From: Trichaptum fuscoviolaceum
Lineage: Eukaryota > Basidiomycota > Agaricomycetes > Hymenochaetales > Trichaptaceae
DNA length: 64,000 bases
Reading direction: 5' to 3'
Assembly: GCA_910574455.1 (NCBI GenBank)
Contig: CAJSYZ010000003.1
Span: 2,480,001-2,544,000 of the forward strand
Below are positions 1-11,432 of this stretch, piece after piece. Numbering within the stretch: position 1 is the first letter of the stretch; the number at the start of each line of letters is the position of its first letter. The notes under the pieces are model-generated. The model was given only the letters and a program-made list of their open reading frames with translations. It was not told where the DNA came from and ran no database searches. Both the position numbers and the translations under genes were made by a program.

Positions 1-380
1 GACTTCGCTTCGTCAATATGCACTTGGCTATGACGAAGACAGCTGGGCTTACTCTGCGATGCAACGGCGCCTGAGCGCACATCCCAAGCTTTAACATTCC
101 CATCTTTGCCGCAGCTCAAGAGTACATCTCTCCCTCCAGAAAATGCGTTCACAGTGCGCATGTAGGTTATGCCTTCGACATGACCCGGCAAGGTGCGCAC
201 TATCGTTTTGCAATCGGACTTGTCATAGAGATGAATCGCGTTTGAAGGCACTGATGCCGCCGCTGCGTAGTGCTCTTGGAGGGAAGCTATTGCCAGCACG
301 TACGCTCGGTCGGGCAGTGTTGTCGAGCTGAGCGGCCTTCTGCTGTTCGCAAACGACGAGGAGAGCGAAAGCGGTGCCAT
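1..380 (-). CDS. WD40-repeat protein, N-terminal part (WDR89-like), cut by window edge
   Basis: Reading leftwards from the ATG at 378-380 gives about 109 codons with no stop. The product shows the start of a beta-propeller: an opening blade with the phrase SNAIHLYD, then LPGHVEGITYM, and a second blade ending in LLSCGKDGNVKAWDVRSG, which is a textbook GH-to-WD WD40 unit. A likely splice donor (GTAAGC on the minus strand) follows at 52, so coding probably occupies 53-380 and the rest is intron. The order of blades and the short N-terminus resemble WDR89-type proteins, but the family name is only a suggestion because most of the protein lies outside the window. Molecular role unknown. Confidence 0.75.
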   Translation of the reverse strand, partial: MAPLSLSSSFANSRRPLSSTTLPDRAYVLAIASLQEHYAAAASVPSNAIHLYDKSDCKTIVRTLPGHVEGITYMRTVNAFSGGRDVLLSCGKDGNVKAWDVRSGAVASQSKPSCLRHSQVHIDEAK

Positions 381-925
381 GGTGTGTAGATCTGAGAGAA
401 AATTGCTGAATTTTGGGGTGATTTTTTTTTGAACCCGCCGGCGATTTGGCAGTCCGAGTGCCTATATTCAGGGTCAGCGTTACTACTACTAGTACTAGTA
501 AGTTCGGCTGACAAATTACGCATTGCGGCGGCGGACTTGTTTATTCTGGCTCAAAGGTGTGTGCCCTTCATTCGCTCCTTCATCCTTGTTCTCATCGCCG
601 CTGGCTTTAGTCCACGTCGTTCCTCTCTTGCTACTCGTCGTCTTCGCTCGTCGTTGACATACCACGCTCTTTTGCACATAAGATATTCTAGCGCTCGTAC
701 AGCTTGCACAAATCTTACACACTCTTTTGAACGAAACTACCCTCTTTTTCAGATACTCTTTTGTTCGACGGACGACGATCAGGCCAGTTCTCGGAAGTGA
801 TCGACATCCAGCAAGAAAGATATAGGAGGAACAATATCCAAACTACTTCATCGTATTCTTTGACGGGATAAAGGCATTCAACTGCTGTGTTCTGTGTCGA
901 CTGTTGCTGCAAATCTCTGCCCAGT
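381..925. promoter_or_regulatory. Intergenic region between two divergent genes
   Basis: It separates the WD40 gene (leftwards) from the small membrane-protein gene (rightwards), so it must hold both promoters. It contains T- and C-rich runs and open frames on both strands, none of which has a convincing protein or splice pattern. No clear TATA box. Confidence 0.4.
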
Positions 926-1551
926 ATGCGCCGTGAGTGTTAGCCGAGCTTGGAGACCATTTGCATGCAACTGATGGATACCAACTCTCCGACAGAACAT
1001 CGCTTGAATAGACTTCCCCAGCGTCTTGACTACACACTTATCCCTCCCCCTCTTGGTGAGCTGGAATTTGTATACAGCCTGTTTGAATTTTTGTCTGAGC
1101 CCTCCAATTCTCAGATCTTTCAAAGCCTCTTGTAGACGAGAAAGCTGCCTTACCAGCAATCATCGTCACCCCCTCCTCGCCGTCAGGTGAGACGGACTTC
1201 CGCATTGCATTCCTCGCACCCGAGCCGAAGCCGCCCCTCCACGCGCGGCTCAGCAAGCGGCTTCAGTCGCTAACGCCCAAGTCCCGCGCGTCACAACTCA
1301 AAGCCCGCGCGTTCCTGCTTCTATTTCTCCCCCTGTTCATTCTTGCGTGTCACTTGCTCGTACACCGCCTGGCCGCCCGCCGCCCGCATCTGCACTTCGA
1401 TGGGCACATGCAGGGTGGTGGGATCACTGGGGTCGGGGGAGATGATATATCACCCTCCGCAGGCGGCGCGTTTTGGTTTGATATGAACGACTACTGGGGC
1501 GCTAGGCATGCCAGAAACTTCGTCATTGTCGACCCGCCCACCAGCGAATAA
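926..1551 (+). CDS. Small single-span membrane protein of unknown function
   Basis: The best-supported part is the last exon, 1115-1551, which follows an intron at 1056-1114 (GTGAGC...TCAG). It encodes IIVTPSSPSGETDFRIAFLA, a basic stretch, one strong hydrophobic segment (AFLLLFLPLFILACHLLV) followed by arginines, and a glycine/aspartate-rich tail ending VIVDPPTSE. The upstream exon 996-1055 gives QHRLNRLPQRLDYTLIPPPL. Two starts fit in frame: ATG at 926 with a 7-base exon and an intron 933-995 (GTGAGT...ACAG), giving 167 aa, or ATG at 965 with no such intron, giving 175 aa. The membrane segment in the middle with a positive flank suggests a type II or tail-side anchored protein. I do not recognise the family. 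Confidence 0.6.
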
Positions 1552-3092
1552 TGCCCCCGCCACGTATTGATCACTAAGGCCGCACCACTAAATGTTTGGG
1601 ATGGAAATGATTATGGGCGTAGCAGCAATGTGTATGCCCTCTCTATGGCCGGATGTCTTTAACTTATTTGAAAGGGACTTCTAGCCTCTCGTGCTTACTT
1701 TATATATAACTTCAGTTATTATTATCGAGGACATGGAAGGCGTTGTCCTTGTCGCGTTCCTTCTCGCCATCATCCTCGCTTCCATCAACGTTTTGGTTAG
1801 TTGTGTCATGCTATATCCGTGCTTTGTACTTAATGTAGCACTCGCCTGGCTATTGTCCGTCGTCTATGTTTTTTTCTCTGGAATTTACGGGAGTTTTTCT
1901 TGTGGTTCTTAGTTTTCCGCTGTGATCTTGTCTACTGCGAAATCTTACTCTTGTCTTTGTCTCACTTCTCTCGGTACGTTGACGCTCCAATTTGCTAACA
2001 CAAAACTGCTGCCCTTGGACTGCTGACTTGCATGCTGATTATTGCGGTACGTCCTTGTTTAACTTATGTGTGAGAGTGAAGTTTATATCTGTAGCCTGAC
2101 GACATATTCTAGAAGGTGTAATTCCTGCTCTCGGTCACGCCTTCACAAGGGTCACCTACTTTGCCACTGGACGATACTTGTGTGCGAAGGCAAAGCGCTG
2201 TATTATAGCACCTCTCGTACAGGACATCAATTCCGATCGTGGTACAGTTAGTCCTTTCCGTCGGAAGCCCTTTTGGATTTGACATTAATATCTCCCCTTA
2301 ATCGATCGTCAGGAACAGGAAGTCGAGGCGTTAAGACTACGCACGAAGGAGTGTAGTTGTCAAACGTTCATTGAAGACTTTTCTAGGTCAGAACAAAAAG
2401 GAAACTGATAAGGCTTCAACTGGCAAGACCATTCCTCTTACTATTGGATCCCATGCTTTAACATAATAATTTCCGTCTGCAAACATTCTAGAAAACCAGA
2501 AACGTCGGCTGAACTTTTAGGCAGTGCAGAGTAAGGCTGGGAAGCGACCAAGGCGCTAATCTCGAACTCCTAATCTGCTGTGATCACGAGAAGTCTATCT
2601 ATCCCATCTCTGGTAGCAAACATCTCACTGGGCGCTCGAAATACTTCTATCACGGCTCACACGGACAGACTGGGTGAAAAGCTATGCTTCCCCGCAAGAT
2701 TTGAGACTCCTCTTGGTATGCTCGTCCTGTACAAGCAGCAGAGACGATTGATGAATCGGGATATATCTTCTAGCCCGCGGGACGTCCGAGCTCGGATCCG
2801 GAACTTGAGAAAGTGCGGATTTTGGACCCGCTGTTTGCCGGAAGCGGCAATTGAAATCGCTGAAACTCCTTTTGCATCTTAGTTAGGATTTCTTTCGAAA
2901 GACTGATCAATATGATCAAGCTATCGAAGCCGGCGATGCGGGTAGTATAATTACTCGGGTCCAATCCTAATAGAGGCTTGTTTTGAGTGTTCGGGCGGTA
3001 CGTTCCTCTCTCTGCGCGAAAGCGCGATACCTTACACCCCCCTCTCTCTACCTTACACACCCCCCTCTCGTGTTTCTCCAAGGCGTCCGACT
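1552..3092. other. Intergenic region, no confident gene
   Basis: 1.5 kb. It contains one very hydrophobic 59-codon ATG frame at 1733-1912 (MEGVVLVAFLLAIILAS at its start, two potential membrane spans). T-rich DNA readily gives such frames, so I do not call it a gene. The right end, just before the glycosyltransferase, is a pyrimidine-rich promoter-like stretch at 3000-3080 with a short imperfect tandem repeat. Confidence 0.35.
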
Positions 3093-4217
3093 ATGGTTGT
3101 CGCTAATAACCAGCGGGCCTGGGTGACTTTGCTCACGAAGCCGAGCTACCTTGCAGGCACGCTTGTTCTCTACCACTCACTGAAGGCCGTGGGGTCTAAA
3201 TACCCTCTGATCGTCCTGGTCTCTCATGATTTGCCGAAGGAGTGCAGGGATGCTTTGACTTTTGTGGGCATTGAAGTAATTGAGACCGACAGGATTTCGC
3301 CCAAATCTCAGAGCTCCAAGTTAGAGGAGCGTTTCAAGGAAGCTTGGTCAAAGTTGAAGTAAGCTTGGAGCGCTCTATTCTTCTCTGTGGTTTGGCTTGT
3401 ATTGACTGCGGACCGTCTTCTATTTAGATGTTTTAAACTACTCAAATATGACGTGAGCGACCTTGGCATCAATCTCGACTTCTTCCTTTCGCTCACGCTA
3501 TCTCGTTTGCCCACAGCTAATTTGCATGCTAGATTCTGACATGCTCGTCAGACAGAACATGGATGAGCTTCTTGAGTTACATTTAGACGAAGACAACATC
3601 GCTGCAACGCATGCATGCACATGCAATCCCCGGAAGTTCGCGCACTATCCCCCAGATTGGTATTTAAGCCCCCCAATGGCTATGCGAACACGCTAACTCA
3701 TGAAACCCTCTCCACCAGGAAGCCAGAGAACTGCGCATATACGCACCCAGTCAACCCGCCTCCGATGAACGCCGACAGCCCTCCTACATACGGTCTCCTG
3801 AACGGCGGGTTGTTCGTATGCAAGCCGTCTGAAAAGCTATATGGAGAAATCGAGCGCTTTATCGAGGAGGATCCTCGGATTGAAACGTTCCAGTTCGCAG
3901 AGCAAGACCTACTAGGTACCTTCTTTAAGGGAAGATGGAAAGCACTGCCGTACTATTACAATGCGCTGAAGACGCTTCGAATCATCCATAAGAACCTGTG
4001 GAAAGACGACGATATCAGGAATATCCATTACATCTTGGTGGACAAACCGTGGATGTATAGGCCGAAGAAGGGTGGCCCGCCGCAGAGCGATTACCATGAC
4101 GTAGACCTTTGGTGGTGGGACTCATTCGAGGAGTTCGGAAGGGAGCTAGAGAAAATAAACACAGAGGAGAGTAAAAACGTTTGGCAGTATGTGCAAAAGT
4201 TTGCAGCGGAACAGTGA
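3093..4217 (+). CDS. Glycosyltransferase family 8 (glycogenin/galactinol-synthase type)
   Basis: Four exons (3093-3358, 3428-3452, 3517-3659, 3719-4217) give 310 aa. The fold is GT-A, retaining. It opens with RAWVTLLTKPSYLAGTLVLY, the usual first strand of GT8. The metal-binding DxD is LDSDML with Asp103 and Asp105. LLNGGLFV lies at 171-178, EQD at 206-208, and HYILVDKPW (His248, the third metal ligand region) near 248-256. This matches the small cytosolic GT8 proteins of fungi related to glycogenin and plant galactinol synthases. Donor is probably a UDP-sugar; the acceptor cannot be told from sequence. There is no signal peptide, so it is likely cytosolic. No tyrosine-rich glycogenin tail is present, so self-glucosylation is not implied. 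Confidence 0.88.
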
Positions 4218-5710
4218 TGCTTTCGTATATATAATGACATAGTAGCAGCTAGAAATACAGTACTTCTTATTACTAGTAGTGCACAGAGGTAGCGCTGATT
4301 ACTCGGCCCCGCAAACCACGGCCATTACGAATTGCGATCAAGGCACAGAATTACGCACGTTCTTGGTTGATAGGTTGCATGTGCATTACATAGTTTATCA
4401 TGCACAGCAGAATCGTGTGATGAGGAAGCCTGAGTGTCCTTTTCTCATGAAGTAGGCAATGCCAAATAGTACGTCGGTTTGAAAAACCGAGCTTCCGACA
4501 AAGCGGAATATGTAGTACTGCCAGTGGTTAAGTGATCACGTATACATATTTGGAGTGAGATCACCATCGATCAAAAAACTGAAGTGGGATGCATAGTATA
4601 TGTATGTAAAACAGAAGGGATCTTTCAGATTTACATGCAAGATTAAAGACTGGACCACTGTGTATGGTCGAAGATGCCCATAGTCGTAGGAGACGCCAGG
4701 AACCAGTATCAGCCCCGTACAAATTGGTATGGCTCAATTCAAGCTGCCATTGCCCAAAAACGCAAATCCCGAACAGCTGATTAACCACAAGATAGTACGA
4801 TTATTGGTGGGCGCTTTGATCGGCCTCGAAGCTTTGTCCCCCAATGGAAGCACGTCCGGAACTCGGAATGGTGATATGTCCTGCCTGTTTACTGCTGCAT
4901 CTACACTGTACGAGCTTAGGTTGTGATCAATCAGAAAGTGCGGCAAACGGATTGATATCATGAACAGGTAGATAGCCTTGTTATGTTTTGATATATGTCG
5001 CGACATGACGTGTGAGTACAGCACACACACGTTGCCGACAGTTTTTCCAATAAGCAAGCTCAAAAACAAAACATCCGAAATTATGTGGAGAACAAGACAA
5101 AGTTGTGTGAAGGCTGTGAGCTCGCATCATTTCGCAGGATCTTCGTTATAACCAATTCCGGACAACCGAAGACCGTGGCTGTCCAACACCGCCACGCCCC
5201 TGCTTGGCCTAAAAGTAGACCGCGTACTGAAAGACGGTTTCGCGATGCGCTCGAGGACGCGAATGTTGCGCGCGACTACCTTCCAACACTTCAGTATGAT
5301 GCGCACGCCCTGGGCGCGTCAGTGGATACAGGGCGGAAGACTAACAACGACTTTCCGGACGAACGAGGGGCAACGGTCGCAACGACAGGCTGTCCAGTAA
5401 TGATCTGTCAAAAGAAATCTTATCTACGCATCTTTTCCGGCCAAGCAGGCCAAATACACATAATGGGCGCTGTGGCCCCGTAACGCAGCTCAGGTTCGAT
5501 TCAATGGGCTCTTGCCAGTGCGCCCTTTATATAAACTCTTGATACCCACCTCACGCCATTCCAGCTCGTCCGAGTCACCCACCCGCCTCGTCTCATACAA
5601 GCCCCCTTCGCAGGCGCGAGCGCTTTGCCCACGTAGAATTATCTTCACTCCTCTTCATTAAGGTCATACAGTCTCCTGCCTTTCGACTACACACAAAAAA
5701 GATCAATACA
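4218..5710. other. Intergenic region, 1.5 kb
   Basis: AT-rich left half, then the 5' region of the first MARVEL gene. The longest open frame (5085-5483) lacks an ATG start, has biased composition and no splice support, and I do not call it. Nothing else recognised. Confidence 0.4.
5526..5535 (+). promoter_or_regulatory. Probable TATA box of the first MARVEL gene
   Basis: TTTATATAAA lies 175 bases before the ATG at 5711 and is followed by a pyrimidine-rich leader. Position and sequence fit a TATA element with a leader of roughly 140 bases; the transcription start itself is not visible. Confidence 0.45.
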
Positions 5711-6674
5711 ATGGCTTCAAGACTGTTCTGGTTCATCCGCGTCGGCATCTTTGGTACGTTACTTACACTCGTAGTCAGCGCGATCACCTCCAGACTTACG
5801 CACGACTTTCTGTTCTTGCAGGCGGGGCTGTTCTGTTCTCAATCATCACCCTCGGTCTGGGCGCGTCATACATCTCTAAGATCAACTCCTTCAGTGAATT
5901 CGGAGTCAGCGCTCCAGCATTTGCAGGACTGGCAGTAGCCATCTCTGTCATTACTTTGTTTGCCCTCACACCTCTGTACGTACCCGTTCGTTGCGATGCA
6001 ATGGGCATTTGTTAACGGCTCTTTGCAGTCTGGTTATCGATATCATCCGCAAGGGGGCTATCACTTCATGGGTTCTCATCGAGCTTCCTGTTGTCGGTAT
6101 GTGCTTTTGCATCCGGACATCGTACATCCGACTTGATAACTGTTTCCCCCCAGGTCTCCTTTCCATACTTTGGCTCGCAACTGCGGCTGATACAGCAGCG
6201 GCCAGTGGTGGAAACACGATTGATTGCAGTGCTGCCGATGAATTTGACAGTATGTATTATACCTTGTCATCTACAATTAATTGCGTTCCCTTATTATGTG
6301 TTATTCAGGCGATTTGGGCTCTCTGTGCCACACATATCAGGGCGTCGAGGCATTTTCCTTTATCATCTGGCTCTTCCGTAAGTCGCACTTTTCCCCGATA
6401 ACATGGGACCGGGTAAACTGAGTGCAATTCGACGATTTTCGTAGTCATGGGCTACGCCATCTTCCTGCTCGCGATTTCGCTCATCTCGGCGAGCCGCGGT
6501 AACGCAGGCGTCTGGAAGTCGTCTGTGCGCGATACAGACTTCTTTGCGCACAACGGATCTACATCTGCAAGCGTCCCAATGACACAGCAGAGCACCCCCG
6601 CCGTGCAGCAGCAGTATACGCCCCAACAATACGGCACTCCCGTCCCCCAGCAGGGCTACGCTGCTCAGGTGTAA
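5711..6674 (+). CDS. MARVEL-domain tetraspan membrane protein, copy A
   Basis: Six exons (5711-5753, 5822-5975, 6029-6096, 6154-6249, 6309-6377, 6445-6674) encode 219 aa. Four hydrophobic segments lie near 8-30, 45-66, 78-100 and 133-158, with an extracytoplasmic loop between spans 3 and 4 carrying two cysteines (DCSAADEF and SLCHTYQG). That layout is the fungal MARVEL type, linked in other proteins to membrane apposition and eisosome-like domains. After the last span comes SVRDTDFF and a glutamine/proline-rich cytosolic tail with repeated QQY. The next gene is a clear paralogue in tandem, with the motif RKGAxTSWVxIE conserved between spans 2 and 3. Specific function unknown. Confidence 0.85.
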
Positions 6675-7425
6675 AGCAGCTCCTGGCGCTTACTTCCACG
6701 CTGATGTTGCGTATTAATCCAGCGCTTCATTCATTCTTGCTTCCTTTTAATTTAATTTTGTCCGAACGCCTTCCATTCTCTTGTGTGATACCACCGCCTT
6801 GTCACCCCGTGAAAGCTATGAACCCAATTTCTGTGATAAGCACTTGTTATAGCTGTTGGCTGTACTTTATACCGTTGAAGAAGTAATAGAAACTATAGTG
6901 CAGTCTGAAGATAAACTGTTCTTTCTGAGGTATGTATATGCAGAAAACAAGTCCTGGGAAAGCAACTTGAACTTGAACCTGGAGCGCAGAATTCCAACGC
7001 AGATCCGATTCTTTCCAGTTCCGGCGCTGATCAGCACGGAAACAAACCGAACCTTCATCTCCGAGTTTTCCGCACAACAGCATCTTCAACGCATCTGCCT
7101 CTTGTTCAATGCTTATGGTCTGCCCAACGTGTCCTACTCCCTGTCGCGATACACAGCCCGCTTTCCCAAAGCATCAGGCCATCTGTCGAAACAATGAACA
7201 ATGTGATCGATATGTCGAACGTCCATCAAGGGACTCAAGGCACAACATCCTATTCTTGCGACTGGTTATTTCAATTGTCAATTCATTCGGATGATCATCT
7301 TGAGAAGTTGGTGGCAATAGAATACCAGGTGGACTCATCTGGACCATAAAGCAACCCGCCCTATTAGCCGCAAGCCCACACTCGTGCTTGTTCGTCTGTG
7401 CACCAAAACCATACCGTTCTCCGCT
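6675..7425. other. Intergenic region between the two MARVEL genes
   Basis: 750 bases holding the 3' end of copy A and the promoter of copy B. An open frame at 6856-7197 starts at TTG, has no splice support and no recognisable feature. Nothing else seen. Confidence 0.4.
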
Positions 7426-8523
7426 ATGGCGTCCGCCCTCTGGATTGTTCGAGTGTCTGTCTTGTGTAAGTGATGATATTATGATTCATTTTAAATATAG
7501 AGAAGAGTGTTGCTAACTGAAGTCAACGGCAGCTTTGAGCGTCATCATCGCAATCGCAACGCTCGGTCTGAGTGCGAACTATGTCTCTAAGATCTCCTCG
7601 CTGAGCGTTCCCGGATTTATCACCTTCAAGACACCTGCATATGCCGCGCTCGCGCTTGCCTCTTCCTGCATTACCATTGTGTTTGTGGCGCCCGTGTAAG
7701 TCATAAACTTGAATGTGCGGCTCTATCAACCGACTGAGTTGCCTCGTACAGCATCATCATCGACTTCCTTCGTAAGGGTGCATTCACTTCGTGGGTAGTG
7801 ATCGAAGTAATTATCACATGTATGTTTGCTTTTCTCTTATATGAAATGAGAGACGCGTCAATGTTGACTAAATAAACTTTTTTCAGTCGTCGTGTCCGTC
7901 CTATGGCTCGCGGACGCGGCAGATGCAGCGTCTGTCAACAATCTCAAGATACTTACTGAATTCGGCCTGCCTGCGACATGTGCTGGTGCTGATGAGTTTG
8001 CAAGTAAGTCGATGCCTATTGATTCCCGTAGTACGCTTGTTGACCGCTGCATGATCAATAGAGGCAGTCGATGGGCTTGAAGTCTCGAACCCTCTGACCT
8101 ATGGGTACCTCAAGGCGTTTGATTTCGATCTTCTTGGTGGGCTGTGCCGCCAGCACCAGGCGATCGAGGGCCTCGCATTTGTAGCATGGATCCTGCGTAA
8201 GTGCTCTTGTCTCCATACACCCACTTCATATACTCACCTGTCGCAATCTCTTAAATCCAGTGATGGGCTATTCTGTCACCCTGCTCGTTCTCGCAATCAT
8301 GGCCAGCGTGCGTGGCGTGCCAAAGGTGTGGACTGGCACCGTACGCGATACAAACCTGTTTGACGCAGATAACAAGAAGAACGGACCAGAGATGGAGAAG
8401 GCACAGTTTGCACAAGCTACCTCAGTCACCACGACAGTTGTTCCAACACCAAGCCCCACGCCATATCACGCCCAGGGTCAGGCTCCTGGTCCTGTACCGG
8501 CTCCTTATGTGGGTCAGGTTTAA
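7426..8523 (+). CDS. MARVEL-domain tetraspan membrane protein, copy B
   Basis: Six exons (7426-7465, 7533-7695, 7752-7819, 7887-8003, 8062-8196, 8261-8523) encode 261 aa. It aligns with copy A throughout: MASxLxxxRV start, GLSANYVSKISS after span 1, RKGAFTSWVVIEV before span 3, VLWLADAADAAS in span 3, a cysteine pair in the last loop, LMGYSVTLL in span 4, and TVRDTNLF at the start of the tail. The five introns fall at matching places and phases, so the pair arose by tandem duplication. Copy B has a loop about 20 residues longer between spans 3 and 4 and a different, threonine/proline-rich tail. Both copies end in a short QV terminus. Confidence 0.85.
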
Positions 8524-8961
8524 AACTTTGCTGTAGTTTTTGATCGAGGCTGCTTCTCCTCATACATATAATGCCAGTGACCCTGGTAGATCTCTTTCTT
8601 CCCTTGATTTTTGTATATACTGTATCTGGGTTTGGCTTTATCTCTTTAATGATTTGTTGTTCGGTGACGATTTCACTCTTTGATCAACTCTTATTCGCGA
8701 TTCACGAAGAACATGGCAAGGCATAGAGTGCGATGAAGGCGGAAACGTCTATGGTCATTTGAATGACTGGACCCTGAAGATCAATTATTACTCTTAAATT
8801 ACTGCTCGGTTAGTATACAAAAGCAGTCCATTCCATATCCTTCGAGACACGTTCTTGGCTTCGCCAACCGTTTTTCTTTCGGACGCGTCCCAGGCCTGTT
8901 GCTCTTCACCCTCATCCACCAGGAAGTCTCTTGAACGGCAGACGTTCGGTGGATATCCTCA
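8524..8961. other. Intergenic region
   Basis: Terminator side of MARVEL copy B and promoter of the acyltransferase gene. No gene or clear motif seen. Confidence 0.35.
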
Positions 8962-11090
8962 ATGGACGCGTTATTTCAGCCGCTTGCGGACTCGCTCGGT
9001 GCGTCAGTCGATCAGGTCAAAGTGAGTTCTCTGCAATTTTCTTGTCTTTGGTTGGTTGTATAACTTTAGCGCTCACAAACGACCTTTGATGTCTTTTTTG
9101 TCTCCACGTACTAACAAACGCGCAAATCGTACCAACCTGCCCTGACAACCATCGAATTGTGTACATCGGTAACGAACGCTCGAACAGCTCATCTCGTGCC
9201 TCCTGTTTTCCTACCCTCTGGGCAGCGTGTTCATCCGTCTGCCGAACCCCACCGTCAAACACGCATTCAGCATTGCGGTGACATTCTTCTATGTTGGCTT
9301 CGTTCTGAACCTGTGGTCAGGCCTTGCACAGCTGCTCGTGAGCATCTTGGGGACGTACTTCATCGCACAGAATGTCCAGGGGAAGAACATGCCTTGGATT
9401 GTGTTCTGGTAAGTAAGCCTTTTGTTGTCTTGAGTAATAATTAGCAGCTTTTTGCTCTCTATGATTTACTTATTTTTCTTTCCCGTAGGTTCGTGATGGG
9501 ACATCTCACTCTGAAGTGAATTCATATCTTGGGTATTCCTTGTAGCTTCCTAACTAATAATCTACCCTTTCTTTCTTCACAAAGCCACGCTATTCGAGCC
9601 ATATTCAATTGGAGTTATGAAACGTTCGAAGTTACGGGCCCGCAAATGGTCCTTACCATGAAGCTGACAACTTTTGCTTGGAATGTGTATGACGGACGTC
9701 GGCCTCTCGCGGTATGTCATATCCTCGACATCGTATCAATATAACATGCACACGTTTACTGTTTACGAAGGACCTGGACAAATGGCAATCACAGAAGCGT
9801 GTCGTCCAATATCCCTCATTATTGGCCTTCCTCGGCTACTCGTAAGCTCGATGCTTTTGACATGCTCAAGAAGTCTCTATCTCATGGAGTTCGTGAAAAT
9901 AGGTTCTACTTCCCTGGGTTCCTCGTTGGACCGTACATCGACTTCGCTTCATATGCATCTCTCATCGACGAGACCCTGTTCTCGTCAGTGAAAGAGAAGG
10001 AAGTAGCAAAGACCAGCGGCAGACGTGTCCCGAAGGGCCGCAAGCGCGTCGCATACCGCAAGATGTTCATTGGTCTGGCTTTCCTTGGTGCATATGTCAC
10101 GATGATTGGCACGTACTCTTTCGAGAGCGTTCTCCAGCCGTGGTTTGTTGAGAAGACTCTTGTTCAGAGGTACTTCCCCAGATTGTTTTAGCAGGTGAAA
10201 GCACAAGAAGGCTCACTCTAAACTATTTCGATAGGCTTGTTCTCTTCCAGCTCTGCGGCTTCTTCGAGCGCACGAAGTACTACGCCATCTGGACTCTGAC
10301 GGAGGGCGCGAGCATAAAAACTGGCTACGGTTTCTCCGGATTTGGGCCTCGCGGAGAGTCGCTTTGGCATGACGCCGCGAACGTCGACATCCTGAATATC
10401 GAGCTCGCGCCTAATTTCAAGGTGCTCCTTGACTCGTGGAACATGAAGACGAACGTGTGGCTGCGCGAATGCGTGTACAAGCGTGTCACACCGCCGGGCA
10501 AGAAGCCAGGCTTCAGTAGCAGCATGATTACATTCGCTACCAGTGCTTTCTGGGTGAGTTCTAATATCAATAGCTTTCCTCACGATGGTGAGCTGAATCT
10601 ACTTGGTTAGCACGGCATTGCGGGAGGCTATTACCTCACCTTCCTCTTCGGCGGCTTCGTCACGACCGCAGGCCGCCTTGCACGCTCGACCTTCCGTCCC
10701 CTCCTGCTTCCTCCCACATTCAACCCTCGTTCCAAGGACGCACCGCCCCAAACTCTCCTCAAGACTATCTACGACATCCTTGGTACAGTCTGCGCCGTGT
10801 CCGCGATGAACTACGCGGCGATGCCGTTCATGTTGTTAGGTGTGCAGCGCTCGCTCAAGGGCTGGTCGAACGTTGCATGGTACGGGTTCGTCATGATCGG
10901 TGGTGCGCTCATCTTCTTCAACCTCGGGGGCACTGTGTTCCTGTCTGGCATCCAAAAGAATCGGGTCAAGCGTGCGGAAGGCGACAAGGTCGCGAAGCAG
11001 TCGTTAGAGACGAAGACACCGCAGACGCCAGGACCTTTGACTATGCCACCTGTAGAGCTTGCTTTGGAGGAAGTCGACAAGAGGCTTTAG
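8962..11090 (+). CDS. ALE1: MBOAT lysophospholipid acyltransferase
   Basis: Eight exons (8962-9021, 9188-9408, 9489-9515, 9585-9711, 9771-9841, 9903-10169, 10235-10553, 10611-11090) give a 523-aa multi-pass membrane protein. The MBOAT signature is intact: WNMKTNVWLRE with Asn327, and TSAFWHGIAGGYYLTF with the catalytic His365. Other family landmarks are FLVGPYIDFASY and GFGPRGESLWHDAANVDI. Yeast Ale1/Lpt1 and relatives esterify lysophospholipids in the ER (Lands cycle), using acyl-CoA. The start MDALFQPLADSLG, followed by LISCLLFSYPLGSVFIRLP, fits this family well. The lysine-rich C-terminal tail after the last span is cytosolic. Lipid head-group preference cannot be read from sequence. Confidence 0.93.
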
Positions 11091-11432
11091 ATTGGATTTA
11101 CTTTGCACCACATATTTTTAGATAGTTTTTTTTTGCATCTTTGACGTTTCGGTATAACTAGAAGCAAATATGCGCTCAAAATGAACTATGCGTTCAACAC
11201 GGATTCTGCATCTTTTCTTGCATATAATGAGAGAATATAGACACAAAGAGACGAGCCGAAAAAGATCCTGACACTTCAATCACCAGATGGTGTGTTCATG
11301 AGTGTATTATGGAATGCATACACGAAAACATTGCTTGCGAGAAAGAAGAGATGCATACGGCCCATAACACATAGATAGCCGCCCTGCGAGGGATATCCTG
11401 CCAAAACACCCCGGCGATTTTCATAAGGTTGT
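11091..11432. other. Convergent intergenic region
   Basis: 3' ends of the acyltransferase (+) and eL18 (-) meet here. AT-rich, with a T run at 11125. No gene seen. Confidence 0.4.

Noticed and set aside
429..800. 123-codon frame on the plus strand upstream of the small membrane-protein gene
   Set aside because: No ATG at the start, very arginine/serine-rich with no domain, and lies in the divergent promoter region.
1733..1912. 59-codon hydrophobic frame resembling a two-span membrane peptide
   Set aside because: T-rich DNA gives hydrophobic codons by default; no promoter, conservation or splice evidence can be seen.
5085..5483. 132-codon open frame with cysteines near its start
   Set aside because: It begins at GTG, not ATG, has no splice support, and its composition is that of random moderately GC DNA.
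5491..5502. GGTTCGATTCAA, resembling a tRNA B box
   Set aside because: No A box, acceptor stem or cloverleaf can be formed with the flanking sequence.
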